Shown here: positions 49,768-58,911 of the stretch, piece by piece
How the letters are laid out: each line of letters begins with the position of its first letter
How positions within the stretch are numbered: position 1 is the first letter of the stretch
DNA from: M3007 sp043764095
GTDB taxonomy: Bacteria > Bacteroidota > Bacteroidia > Chitinophagales > Saprospiraceae
NCBI GenBank assembly: GCA_043764095.1
Contig: JAYUKX010000009.1
Location: 1 to 64,000, forward strand
Direction: 5' to 3'
Length of the DNA: 64,000 nt
Notes under the pieces: generated by a model
Database searches by the model: none
What the model was told of the DNA's origin: nothing
What the model saw: only the letters and a program-made list of their open reading frames with translations
Position numbers and translations under genes: made by a program

Positions 49768-52700
49768 TTATTCTTCTATTGGTTGCCCATCATGTGCTAA
49801 AAAAGTACCTCTCCCCTTTCCAACGATTAATGGATATACATCCCTGTTCTGAGAAATTTTACCTTCTCCCCGCAAACGAGTTACCTTCTCTATAGCCTCG
49901 GAATAAACAGTAGATTGCTTACCCCGATAATCAGTTTTTTTCAAAGGATTTTGTTCATCTTTATGCTCTTGAATCCCACTAGCATTTTCTTCAAAAGCGA
50001 ACATGATATCACCAGCTTCATTTGATAAGGTATTCACTTTATTTTCTTCTTTCATGCCGCTTTTAAATAGAAATATGTTTATATGTCCAGGTTCCCCTTC
50101 AAATCTTGGCCCCCCAATAATACTTTGTTTGGCGCTCATTCCCTGTCCATGTGGGATTTGAATATCCGATCCATTATATTTACCTTTAAGTTGGGAGTAT
50201 CCTATAGGCGTTGCAGCCATGGCTTTATCTTCTTCATTATCCGCTTGGTGTTCATCTTTATTGGAAAGGTACACTCTCACCACTAAGGGTTGTTCATTAC
50301 CATCAGGATTAGTATACATAAGATTATCAATAAAGTCATACAACTCTTTATCTTGAGATTTTAGCGCGTCTAATAAGGAGGTTACTGCTGCTGCTTGCTC
50401 TTTATAATCTGCACCTTTCTTTGCATAAGGATTTACCCAAAGCATCCCATCTCTATCTAATAAAAGCATTGGATTTGATTTCACATAACTGTAAGTGTTT
50501 ATGTTTACGGATTTCTCGGCAAGTGGATCAATATTCATCCACCGCCCCAAACTCCCATCATACCACCGCGCCCCATAATCATTCCAATTCAGCCCAAAAT
50601 CATCATTATACTCCTTGCCATTATATTGGTATTTCGTATCCGGGCTAATAGCCGTATTGTTCATCCAGTCGTACCCCATATTCATACCAAAGGGGTAGTA
50701 ATGGTTTTCGCTTAGTATCTCGGTGGTAGTGGCTACACCTGTTATATCCACCGCGCCATTGTTATTAATATCGGCAAAGGTAAGGCGGGTATTGCCCAAG
50801 TGGTCTTTTATATTGTACTCGTAGCGGAATGCAGCACCATTGGGCGTAATACGGCCTTCGGGGTGATAGATCGCTTCCAAAGTAAGCGCGCCTGCACTGC
50901 CATTGCTTCGGTACTCCAATCCCGATACATAATCCTGCTTATAGAGCGTAACCGCGCCTGTGTTATTGACCGTTTTGCGGAGTTTCATGCCACCACGGTC
51001 GTAGAGAATATCTATCGACTTACCACCACCAAAATTGAAAACGGTCGGCAAGTTAAGGTGATTATAGGAAATAGCCAAGGATTTGTAGGGATCATTGGTC
51101 ATATTGCCATTTACGTCATAAGTATAGGTGGCAGTACTGGCAGCGGCGGCTGGGTTGAAACCTGCATTGCGCTGGGTAGAATTGGCTGTACCTGCGGCAT
51201 CTGCTATTTTTGAGAGGCGATTGGTGCCTGTAACATAAGTATAGGCCAGGTTATCAATTTGACCCAATGTATAACAGGTAGCAGTCGTGGTGGACTTGAA
51301 CATGCCATTGCGCGTAAGGGTGTTTATATTGCCCCGCATATCGGCGTACGTCAAGTTTTCTTGGTAGCGGTTGGAGGTATTGGCTGTACCCGCGCTGTTG
51401 ATGTCCATATACGTGGCATTCAGCATTCTATCCAAAAAATCGTAGGTGACATTGTAGGCTTGTCGTTCGCGCCCGCGTACCTGCCATACCAATTGGGATA
51501 TATTACCATTGCGCTGGCCTGTGGGTGCTACGGGTTGCCCAGTAAAGGTCTGTGGGGCATCGTAGTTGAGGCTCATCTTAAATAGGTCATTGCCATCGGG
51601 GTTTGCGGCAAAGGAGGCGGTCAATGGCCCTACCGCCAATGGATTGGTAGCACAGGCAACAATGGCTTGCTCGGAAACCGAAAATGCGCTGGCACTATTG
51701 ATACCTGTCAACCAGTTTTGTTCATTATAGGTGTAGTCGAGGCTCTGCAAGAAACCAGAAGTAGGCACACCGCCTACTGTTCCGGTGTGTTGACCGAGTG
51801 ATTTGTCTATGATCCTGTCGCGAAAATCATAGGCATAATTGGCCAATTGCTTCTCGGAATTGCTATTGATCTGGTGGTGCAGATTGGTATTTCTGCCCGA
51901 ATGGTCATACGTTTTTCGGGAGGTGAGCGTAAGTGCTGTGGCCGTTGGGCTGGTTTTGTGTGTACGCACTTCCGTCAATACATTGCCAGCATAGTCGTAA
52001 GTATAGGTATAGTTATCCGAGCCAGTAGCACTGGTCAGGTGGTTATTGCCGTTATTGGTGAGCATACGACCTGTTACCGCATCGAAGGTCATGGTGCGGG
52101 TAATCGGCGTTGCCAAACCTGGAATATATACTTTTCCTTGTGTTATTTTGCCTTTTTCGATACCTACTGTACCATAGACCGTTTCGGTATGCACTTCGGA
52201 ATGCGTACCGGGTGCGCTAGGTGAAGGGCTGGTACCAGTGTAGGTAGCAAAACCAGTTTTGATCGGTCGTCCGTAGTCATCGTAAAGATTAAGTAACCAT
52301 TTACCACCGCTGGTTTGCGACATCACGGGGTCTTGGAGGAATACCATTTGATCGCGGGCGTTGTACAGCATTTTTACAGGAAAGTCTTGATCGGGTACTT
52401 TTTTGGTGAGCATATTATCGCGCCCATCGTAGGTATATTCAAAACGTTTGTTGGCATCAGCGGGAGTATCGGCTACACCGGGAGGCAATACTTTTACCAA
52501 ACGGTTTTTATCGTCGTAAAAATAATAGGTATCCGCTTTGTCGGCAGAACTGAACTGAATTGGAGACAATGAAGTAACGCTTTGGGCGCGAGAGAGTATC
52601 AAGCGGCCAGATTTGTCGGTAAAAGTGATTTGCGCGCTACCCGTAGTGCTTGTTTTAGGTATAACGCTTACTGATTTGCTCAATACACCTGCTGGATAAA

Positions 52701-55700
52701 AACTACCTGCTGTTCCATTGAGAAACTCAACTTCATTGGCCACATTACTTCCATATATATTGGTGACGGGATACCAATCTGGAGCAGTAGAAGTGAGTAC
52801 GCGATTGAGCGGCGATATTTCGTAGGTATTGGTGGTGAATTTTTGGGTAGTGGGAATTGCTGTAAAATTACCGGTATTAGCACCACCTGCAAATGGGGTA
52901 AATGCCTTGGCTACCCGTCCTTGATTATCATACGATACTGCCCCTGTTACCACATCCGTTTGGGTGGGTGACCATCCTTTTTTTACGGTTTGCAGCGGCC
53001 TTCCCAAGCCATCCATATATTGTTTGGTCTCTGTAACCGACAATAGCGAATTGCTATTGACAGTGGCTAAAGTGCTTTTTTCATTGACCCAATTGTATTT
53101 ATTATTTGTGCTGGAACCATCTGCATAATTATAGGTATAATCGGTAGTAACGCCCCAAGTAGTGGCATTTATTTTGTCCTTTGTTACCTTTGAAAGACGC
53201 ATCAGGTTATCGTATTGGAAGGCTGTTTTTCGGCCATCTATATCAGTGATTTCGCTGAGTAGTCGGCTATTGGAGTGATAGGTATAACTGGTCGTAAAAT
53301 CCTTAAAAGTCTTGGAAGCAATAAGCCCATTGCTATTCCAGGTATAGGTTTCGGAATCATTCCAGTTAGCAGTCCTAAACGATGCAGGTTCACCTTTTGT
53401 ATTATAGGATTCAATAGTACCATCCAGTACAAATGCCCCCGCAGATGGTGTGCCATTAGTCCAGGTTTTTTCGTAAGCGTAGTACTGTGCTGGCCGAGGA
53501 TGAGGCCCATTTGCCGTAAATACGGGATTGGTATTGGGTGTACCATCATTATTAAAGGCCCCATAAAGTGTCTGAGTTCCCCCTACAATAGTCCCTGCTG
53601 CTGCCGATCCAATAGCCCCTACTTTTGTCACTGTTTTTATGGGCATTGCGATCATATTACGGCTGATCATTTCCGCTTTTATACTGGCTAATGGGTAATC
53701 GTAGATATAGGTATTTTCGGTACGCACCGCAGTCGCATTATCGGAGCGATAGGTCTCTATGGCTACGGGTGCTAGGTTGGATAATTGGAGGGTGGAGTAC
53801 TCGTAATTTGTTATATTTGTAATACCATCTTGGGTAGTCGTAACCCGTTGAGGACGTGCTATGGAGGTTGCGTTGGAATAGCTCGCCCAACAAATACCGC
53901 TTAATCCTCCTGAACAAGGAGGGATATAAGCCGCTTTATATAAGTATTCGTTGGGTGGACCAAGTACATAGTTGTCATTGTTGAGTATGGTCGCTTCATC
54001 AAACACTTTTACATTGTTCACATCGTATAGCGATTTATTCTTTGTAAAACCCCGCCGTACGCTTAGTCCCTGTTGTTTTTGAGGATAGCGGTCAGATAGG
54101 GGCGGTAACGTAATTGCTTGTTCTGTCTCAAATTCATATTCTGCTTTGCCATTATTTGTTGATCCGTTGCTAAATTCTTCTACTACACGGGAGTACCCAA
54201 AATGGCTACCATCTAACCCTGAAAGCGCAACTATACTATTGGACATCACAAAAGCAGTAATTTTAGCACCAGCATAACTATAGGCATAACCTGTATAATT
54301 GGGTTCTCTGTGCAAGAAACCACTAGAGTAAGTCGGCGTAAGTTTATCTTTATAGGTATATTTTTTGATTATATCATTCGCCACATCTATATTATCGTGG
54401 GTTTTCATTTGTTTTATACGCAAGCCCCCTACTTTTCTAATTTCTGGGATAATAGATTCCGTTACGGTAAAAAAAGAAAATTCGGCTTTACAGTCTTGTG
54501 ATGAAATTTTAAAAGTGTAAGGCACTCCTGGCTGCAATGAAAAATAATTAGACAATATTATTTCTTGCGTATAAAAGTATGGCCAGTTGCTTGCATTAAA
54601 ATTTGCTGATGCACCACCAACTTGAGTGCCTGCTGCATTATACGCAGACAATCCGCCGAATAGGCTATTTGAACTGCAACCACTTGGTGTAAGTGTCATT
54701 CTGACCTTAGCACCCGGAGCCAATTGGGCTGCAGTAAATGTAAACGTGGTAGCGTTACTTGGCGGGGGGGCTGTAACTACCTGATTGACTACCGAGCCAC
54801 AACAAGTCCCTCCTTGATTGGGGGGTATAGGTGTACTACAGTTTGAAGCACTAAAAAAGAAATTAAAAGACGGGACTATTTTTTGGTTCATATAGTCGTT
54901 GGCTTCGTAGGTAAATTCCGTATATCCCTTGGTAGGGTAAGTAACTTTTTTCATTGCCCCCACAATCATTGCGGCCTCATTGGATTCCCTAAGCGCTGTT
55001 GCGTAAGGAGGATTTACCATGTTCCCGGCAACTTCTATCGTTACAGGTGGCACATTTTGTGTACCTTCATTGCCCACAGCAGCATTATAATAACCCCAGT
55101 GGTCAATCTGTTTGGAAAGCCTATTGGGTAAAGTGCCCGGATAATATTCAAAAGTATATGGATTTTCGCTGATTACAGGTGGATTGGCAGCGCAAGAGAC
55201 CGCTTGTACAGAATTGAGGAACAATCGTTTGTAATAAGATAAACTATTGGTATTGTTAGGTGATACCATATAAGTATAGTTCAAGTTGAACTGTTTTAAG
55301 CAAGTGCCATCGCTTTTCTTTATTTTAATGGATTTCAGTGCTTTTCTTTCTCCTCCTGTACAGTCGGATTGTGAGCTGGCATCCAAATCCTCGCGGTCGG
55401 TAGTCTCCGGCACAAATTCTATTGTTTCCGAACTGGTAACGATAGAAGAAAGACGTTTTGCTTTTACTTTCAACGTGTGTCCACAATCGTATGGGCCGCC
55501 TAAAGGCACACCTGCACAACTTTCTGAAAAATTACCTCCAGAACAAAACGTATATGTTGCCGTGAATGATCCAGGGCTTAGGTACTGATAGCACTCCTTT
55601 GCGTAATTCAGATTGATAAAATATTTTTTATCATGCGTCTCTATCTTGCGCAATACCCATGATGAAGGATAAATAATACCGCCATTGGCATCGGTATAAT

Positions 55701-56382
55701 TGTATTCTGTGCCATCAGTATCGGTTGTTTCTTCGGGGTCTATTTTTCCAAAGGAGTACCTGTTGCCCTCTGGATCGGTAATATATATATGAGAAATCCG
55801 ACCACCTGTGACAATTTTCTCTACTTTTAAATCTGCTCTAGGAATGAGTACGACATTTTGGTTTCTATCAAAGTAAAATTTGCCGGAGTAACTACCAAAA
55901 TTATACGAGAATATATCTGCTTCGGCATCTAATGCGCCATCAAGGACAAGGCTTTTTTGGATTGAATTAGTTGCATTAGAAGACGAGGCATCGGGATCAA
56001 TTAAGTTAATTCCGGAAGTAAAATACCCATTTTGCCCTTCATCAGCGATACCTAATACTGTGCGGGAAACCATACCACCTGCATTAATCGCCCAATTGGT
56101 ACCGACCCAACTGGAAGGTTCATTGAGTTTGATGCCACCTGCATGGTAACTAAGCGAGATCGGTAAAGTTAATGATCCCTCCTGTAACGTATAAATCGGT
56201 ACTGAAATATTCGGTATGCCAGTATAGTAACTGACAGGCGTATCCGTATATTTTCCTAATGACGCCGCATTTGGCGACGGCATAGATACGTCTTTAATAT
56301 ACGCATTTTTAGGTTGGGCAAATACCATTATAGCCGAAAAAAGGCAAAATAAGGCACAGGCATTTATTCTTTTGGTCAACAT
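49768..56382 (-). CDS. RHS/YD-repeat surface protein with variable C-terminal domain
   Basis: A 2204-residue protein. Start MLTKRINACALFCLFSAIM gives the signal peptide; 46 upstream in-frame codons were rejected. The N-terminal quarter begins YTDTPVSYYTGIPNISVPIY and LSLSYHAGGIKL-like sequence common to large Bacteroidota RHS proteins. The middle has a DUF6443-type segment (YMDGLGRPLQTVKKGW) and many YD repeats (YDYAGNVLTEVR, YDVNGNMTNDPYK) that in relatives form a hollow shell. The RHS core ends at GARWYDGSLGRWMNIDPLAE and NPMLLLDRDGM. The last 224 residues (49771-50442) are a separate tip domain without a named family, with NTLSNEAGDIMFAFE where an HExxH metalloprotease site might be expected. 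No T9SS tail. A MORN/YwqK gene follows after 5 nt. Confidence 0.92.
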   Translation of the reverse strand: MLTKRINACALFCLFSAIMVFAQPKNAYIKDVSMPSPNAASLGKYTDTPVSYYTGIPNISVPIYTLQEGSLTLPISLSYHAGGIKLNEPSSWVGTNWAINAGGMVSRTVLGIADEGQNGYFTSGINLIDPDASSSNATNSIQKSLVLDGALDAEADIFSYNFGSYSGKFYFDRNQNVVLIPRADLKVEKIVTGGRISHIYITDPEGNRYSFGKIDPEETTDTDGTEYNYTDANGGIIYPSSWVLRKIETHDKKYFINLNYAKECYQYLSPGSFTATYTFCSGGNFSESCAGVPLGGPYDCGHTLKVKAKRLSSIVTSSETIEFVPETTDREDLDASSQSDCTGGERKALKSIKIKKSDGTCLKQFNLNYTYMVSPNNTNSLSYYKRLFLNSVQAVSCAANPPVISENPYTFEYYPGTLPNRLSKQIDHWGYYNAAVGNEGTQNVPPVTIEVAGNMVNPPYATALRESNEAAMIVGAMKKVTYPTKGYTEFTYEANDYMNQKIVPSFNFFFSASNCSTPIPPNQGGTCCGSVVNQVVTAPPPSNATTFTFTAAQLAPGAKVRMTLTPSGCSSNSLFGGLSAYNAAGTQVGGASANFNASNWPYFYTQEIILSNYFSLQPGVPYTFKISSQDCKAEFSFFTVTESIIPEIRKVGGLRIKQMKTHDNIDVANDIIKKYTYKDKLTPTYSSGFLHREPNYTGYAYSYAGAKITAFVMSNSIVALSGLDGSHFGYSRVVEEFSNGSTNNGKAEYEFETEQAITLPPLSDRYPQKQQGLSVRRGFTKNKSLYDVNNVKVFDEATILNNDNYVLGPPNEYLYKAAYIPPCSGGLSGICWASYSNATSIARPQRVTTTQDGITNITNYEYSTLQLSNLAPVAIETYRSDNATAVRTENTYIYDYPLASIKAEMISRNMIAMPIKTVTKVGAIGSAAAGTIVGGTQTLYGAFNNDGTPNTNPVFTANGPHPRPAQYYAYEKTWTNGTPSAGAFVLDGTIESYNTKGEPASFRTANWNDSETYTWNSNGLIASKTFKDFTTSYTYHSNSRLLSEITDIDGRKTAFQYDNLMRLSKVTKDKINATTWGVTTDYTYNYADGSSTNNKYNWVNEKSTLATVNSNSLLSVTETKQYMDGLGRPLQTVKKGWSPTQTDVVTGAVSYDNQGRVAKAFTPFAGGANTGNFTAIPTTQKFTTNTYEISPLNRVLTSTAPDWYPVTNIYGSNVANEVEFLNGTAGSFYPAGVLSKSVSVIPKTSTTGSAQITFTDKSGRLILSRAQSVTSLSPIQFSSADKADTYYFYDDKNRLVKVLPPGVADTPADANKRFEYTYDGRDNMLTKKVPDQDFPVKMLYNARDQMVFLQDPVMSQTSGGKWLLNLYDDYGRPIKTGFATYTGTSPSPSAPGTHSEVHTETVYGTVGIEKGKITQGKVYIPGLATPITRTMTFDAVTGRMLTNNGNNHLTSATGSDNYTYTYDYAGNVLTEVRTHKTSPTATALTLTSRKTYDHSGRNTNLHHQINSNSEKQLANYAYDFRDRIIDKSLGQHTGTVGGVPTSGFLQSLDYTYNEQNWLTGINSASAFSVSEQAIVACATNPLAVGPLTASFAANPDGNDLFKMSLNYDAPQTFTGQPVAPTGQRNGNISQLVWQVRGRERQAYNVTYDFLDRMLNATYMDINSAGTANTSNRYQENLTYADMRGNINTLTRNGMFKSTTTATCYTLGQIDNLAYTYVTGTNRLSKIADAAGTANSTQRNAGFNPAAAASTATYTYDVNGNMTNDPYKSLAISYNHLNLPTVFNFGGGKSIDILYDRGGMKLRKTVNNTGAVTLYKQDYVSGLEYRSNGSAGALTLEAIYHPEGRITPNGAAFRYEYNIKDHLGNTRLTFADINNNGAVDITGVATTTEILSENHYYPFGMNMGYDWMNNTAISPDTKYQYNGKEYNDDFGLNWNDYGARWYDGSLGRWMNIDPLAEKSVNINTYSYVKSNPMLLLDRDGMLWVNPYAKKGADYKEQAAAVTSLLDALKSQDKELYDFIDNLMYTNPDGNEQPLVVRVYLSNKDEHQADNEEDKAMAATPIGYSQLKGKYNGSDIQIPHGQGMSAKQSIIGGPRFEGEPGHINIFLFKSGMKEENKVNTLSNEAGDIMFAFEENASGIQEHKDEQNPLKKTDYRGKQSTVYSEAIEKVTRLRGEGKISQNRDVYPLIVGKGRGTFLAHDGQPIEE

Positions 56383-56442
56383 AAGTAAAGAATGTTTGGA
56401 TAAACGGTTGAATGTTAAAAAGCGATTGTGAACAACACAGTG

Positions 56443-56472
56443 CAAAGAAACTATGACTTTAGCCGAACAAAA
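56443..56472 (-). promoter_or_regulatory. Candidate promoter of RHS gene
   Basis: On the minus strand TTTTG (56468-56472), a 17-nt spacer and TTTCTTTG (56443-56450), one mismatch from TAnnTTTG, about 60 nt before the ATG. Its location downstream of the longer reading-frame start supports the chosen ATG. Confidence 0.4.
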
Positions 56473-56570
56473 GCAAAAAAAAGTGATTGTTTTTCTCAAA
56501 AAAATGAGTATTTTTCTCAATCTATCTCAATGCTCCACAAATTCAAAAAAATTTGTGTATGCTTTTATCC

Positions 56571-56598
56571 TTGATTACTAAGTCTTGCACTATCTTTG
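56571..56598 (+). promoter_or_regulatory. Promoter of XRE regulator
   Basis: TTG (56571-56573), 17-nt spacer, TATCTTTG (56591-56598), an exact -7 box, 46 nt before the ATG at 56644. The divergent RHS promoter lies 100 nt away, so the regulator could control both. Confidence 0.5.
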
Positions 56599-56643
56599 TC
56601 GTGATAACAAATGTATCTTCATCCTCACACACCACCATAAACT

Positions 56644-57072
56644 ATGGAAATCGGCTCAAAAATCCGCTTTTTACGTACATCTAAAAATTTAACTTTAAAA
56701 CAAATGGCAGATCTTGTTCAATTAGAAAAAAATAAGCTGAGCCGATTTGAATTGGGGCATCAAAAACCCAAACTAGACGATATGGAAAAAATAGCAAAAG
56801 GCATGAAGATTCCCATTGATAAAATCGAAACACTTGACCCCGAACGCGCTATTTATAATTTACACGAAAATAGTGATTTTTTCCTCAATACTGGTTCGGT
56901 TCAAATACCCGATGACAAGGACAACGGAGCATTGCTAAAATTAATAGAGGTATTACAGGAAAGATTAATTGCTTCGGAACAATTGAATAAATCATTGGCG
57001 GAAGCGTTACTAAAATCGCAAGCATTGCAGGAAGCGATGATAGATCGAATAAATCAGATTGTACAACAATAG
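56644..57072 (+). CDS. XRE-family regulator with coiled-coil tail
   Basis: A 142-residue protein. The helix-turn-helix spans residues 1-60: IGSKIRFLRTSKNLTLKQMA, then LEKNKLSRFELGHQKPKLD. The linker about 65-95 is followed by a helical tail (LLKLIEVLQERLIASEQLNK ...) likely to form a coiled coil for oligomerisation. It is divergent from the RHS gene, sharing a 261-nt upstream region, and may control it; this is an inference from position. Similar in first helix to the protein at 22174. Confidence 0.88.
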   Translation: MEIGSKIRFLRTSKNLTLKQMADLVQLEKNKLSRFELGHQKPKLDDMEKIAKGMKIPIDKIETLDPERAIYNLHENSDFFLNTGSVQIPDDKDNGALLKLIEVLQERLIASEQLNKSLAEALLKSQALQEAMIDRINQIVQQ

Positions 57073-57150
57073 TCTGCTTTGGGTAGTACTTTGAGTAGTT
57101 TCGGGGTGTTTATTCCCGGTATGAATTGATATACATATGCTGAGCATTGT

Positions 57151-57205
57151 TAGGTTTTGTGCATAGATTTATGAGTCACAGTAGGATTTTCATGCACAAA
57201 ACCTA
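57151..57205. repeat. Perfect 14-bp inverted repeat
   Basis: TAGGTTTTGTGCAT (57151-57164) and ATGCACAAAACCTA (57192-57205) are perfect arms around a 27-nt loop. It lies 80 nt past the XRE stop. It may fold in the 3' end of that transcript or be a small transposon relic. Confidence 0.75.
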
Positions 57206-57237
57206 TATAACACCGAGGAACAAGGTGATTAAACATA

Positions 57238-57268
57238 AATAGCCCTGAATTTCACATTCAGAGCTATT
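57238..57268. terminator. Bidirectional terminator hairpin
   Basis: AATAGCCCTGAAT (57238-57250) pairs with ATTCAGAGCTATT (57256-57268) with one mismatch and a 5-nt loop; AT-rich sequence lies on both sides. It is placed between the convergent XRE and sugar transporter genes. Confidence 0.7.
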
Positions 57269-57315
57269 CACGTTTGTCCTTTTTCAGAGCAGAAAATAGT
57301 TAAACTCCCCCACTC

Positions 57316-58665
57316 CTATCCAACCTTACCCGTACTCAATTTTGGATAGCGCAATAAGTACCACACAATATAAGCAAAGCAAAAGAATGGAATAATCAAA
57401 GCCATCAACATACCGCCAGATCCTGCTAATTTACCCGCCAATGGTGGCATAACCGCGCCGCCTACAATGGCCATAATCACCAATGAAGAGGCCAGTTTGC
57501 TTTCCGCTGGATCCATACCTTTCGTAGCCAAGGCAAAAATAGTAGGAAACATGATACTCTGACAGAAAAATGCCAACATAATAGAGATAATGGCCGCAAA
57601 ACCACCAAACATAAATGCCGCACCAATCAAAATAACCGCTGCAATACTGTACCAAGCCACTACTTTGCGCGGTTCTACTTTACTCATTAATGCTGTTCCG
57701 ATAAACCGACCCAACATAAATAAAATGAATGCAAAGGACATGTGGTAATTAGCTATTTTCTCGGAAGTGCTATCCGAACCAATATTATACATCCAAGTAA
57801 CGATGCCTAAATGCTCGTCTCGAGCCAAATCTACTTTAAAATCGGCGAAATAACCCCATAATGTGGCCTGTGCGCCTACATTGGCAAATTGAGCCAAAAC
57901 ACCCAACGAAAGCCGTGGGTACTTCGCTAAAAGTGCACCGATACCAATACTTTTGCCACCTTGCTCCTCCTGCTGACCTACTTCGGGCAATTTGGACATC
58001 CAGAATAATACCGCTACCAAGGCCACGATAATACCCACTGTCAAATACGGCCCTTGCACCGATAATGCCGATTCCACACGCGCCTGCGCAATCGCTTCTG
58101 GGGTCATGGTGGCCAGAAGTTCTTTAGTGTATTCTTTTTGTGAAAAGATAAACATAGAACCGATAATTGGCCCTAAAATGATACTAATGCCGTTGAAAGA
58201 TTGTGCAAAATTGATCCGCCATTCGGCAGTATCCTTGCTACCCAAAACAGTCACATATAGATTGGCCGCTGTTTCTAAAAAAGCCAAACCCGATGCAATG
58301 GTAAATAAACAAAACAGGAAAAATGCGTACTCGCGTACATTGGCTGCCGGATAAAACAGCAATGCACCAAGCGCATACAAGCCTAAACCTGTTAAAACGC
58401 CCTTTTTATAACCATATTTGCGCATAAATATACCCGCAGGAATGGCCATGACAAAATAACCAAGGTAAAAAGCAGAATCCACCAAACCCGCTTGCCAACG
58501 CTCTTTGAGATCAAGGGCAAATTGAAAGTGACGGATCAAAGAACCATTCAAACTATTGGCTATGCCCCAAAGAAAAAACAGGCTGCACACCAATGCAAAT
58601 GGAAATAAATAACTGCGCCCCGTTTCGGTCGCGCTCATGTTGGGTTGTTCGTTTGTTGGTAACAT
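57316..58665 (-). CDS. Sugar MFS transporter, FucP/GluP-like
   Basis: A 449-residue, 12-helix proton-sugar symporter of the FHS family. The start is MLPTNEQPNMSATETG; the frame upstream contains repeats and was rejected (MSATETGRSYLF at 58638 is an alternative). Family marks are FFLWGIANSLNGSLIRHF in helix 1, GYFVMAIPAGIFMRKYGYKK, FLETAANLYVTVLG (ETxxNPY-like), INFAQSFNGISIILGPIIG and GMDPAESKLASSLVIMAIVGG. Members import L-fucose, glucose, galactose or N-acetylglucosamine; which of these is not certain. No sugar catabolic gene is near. Confidence 0.93.
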   Translation of the reverse strand: MLPTNEQPNMSATETGRSYLFPFALVCSLFFLWGIANSLNGSLIRHFQFALDLKERWQAGLVDSAFYLGYFVMAIPAGIFMRKYGYKKGVLTGLGLYALGALLFYPAANVREYAFFLFCLFTIASGLAFLETAANLYVTVLGSKDTAEWRINFAQSFNGISIILGPIIGSMFIFSQKEYTKELLATMTPEAIAQARVESALSVQGPYLTVGIIVALVAVLFWMSKLPEVGQQEEQGGKSIGIGALLAKYPRLSLGVLAQFANVGAQATLWGYFADFKVDLARDEHLGIVTWMYNIGSDSTSEKIANYHMSFAFILFMLGRFIGTALMSKVEPRKVVAWYSIAAVILIGAAFMFGGFAAIISIMLAFFCQSIMFPTIFALATKGMDPAESKLASSLVIMAIVGGAVMPPLAGKLAGSGGMLMALIIPFFCFAYIVWYLLRYPKLSTGKVG

Positions 58666-58744
58666 CGTATGGTATAAAAAAAATCGTGAGTGACGGCTTA
58701 GTACAGTGTAAATAAAAAAATTATACATGTAGTAGGCTTTTCTA

Positions 58745-58793
58745 CCACAAAGTGCACAAAGAACACAAAGCGTTGCGTACACTAAAGTGTACG
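58745..58793. repeat. 9-nt tandem repeat and extended dyad
   Basis: CACAAAGTG-CACAAAGAA-CACAAAG (58746-58770) is a 9-nt tandem repeat, a type common as an interspersed motif in Bacteroidota. It is followed by CGTACACT-AA-AGTGTACG (58776-58793), an 8-2-8 dyad that shares its core with 43867-43880. AAACTTATTTTAC, also shared, lies at 58849-58861. The whole gap 58666-58911 has no gene. Confidence 0.6.
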
Positions 58794-58911
58794 TCTCCTC
58801 ATTGTATCCTTATTTGTAATTTATGGCAGAAAAACACATTATACAAATAAACTTATTTTACAGTGTACTTTGGTACGCGTTGCCAATGGTCTCTTAGATG
58901 ACTGCTGCACA

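Noticed and set aside
51259..52572. Plus-strand frames of 85-138 codons inside the RHS gene
   Set aside because: Antisense to YD repeats, hydrophobic by codon mirror effect, with no promoter or family.
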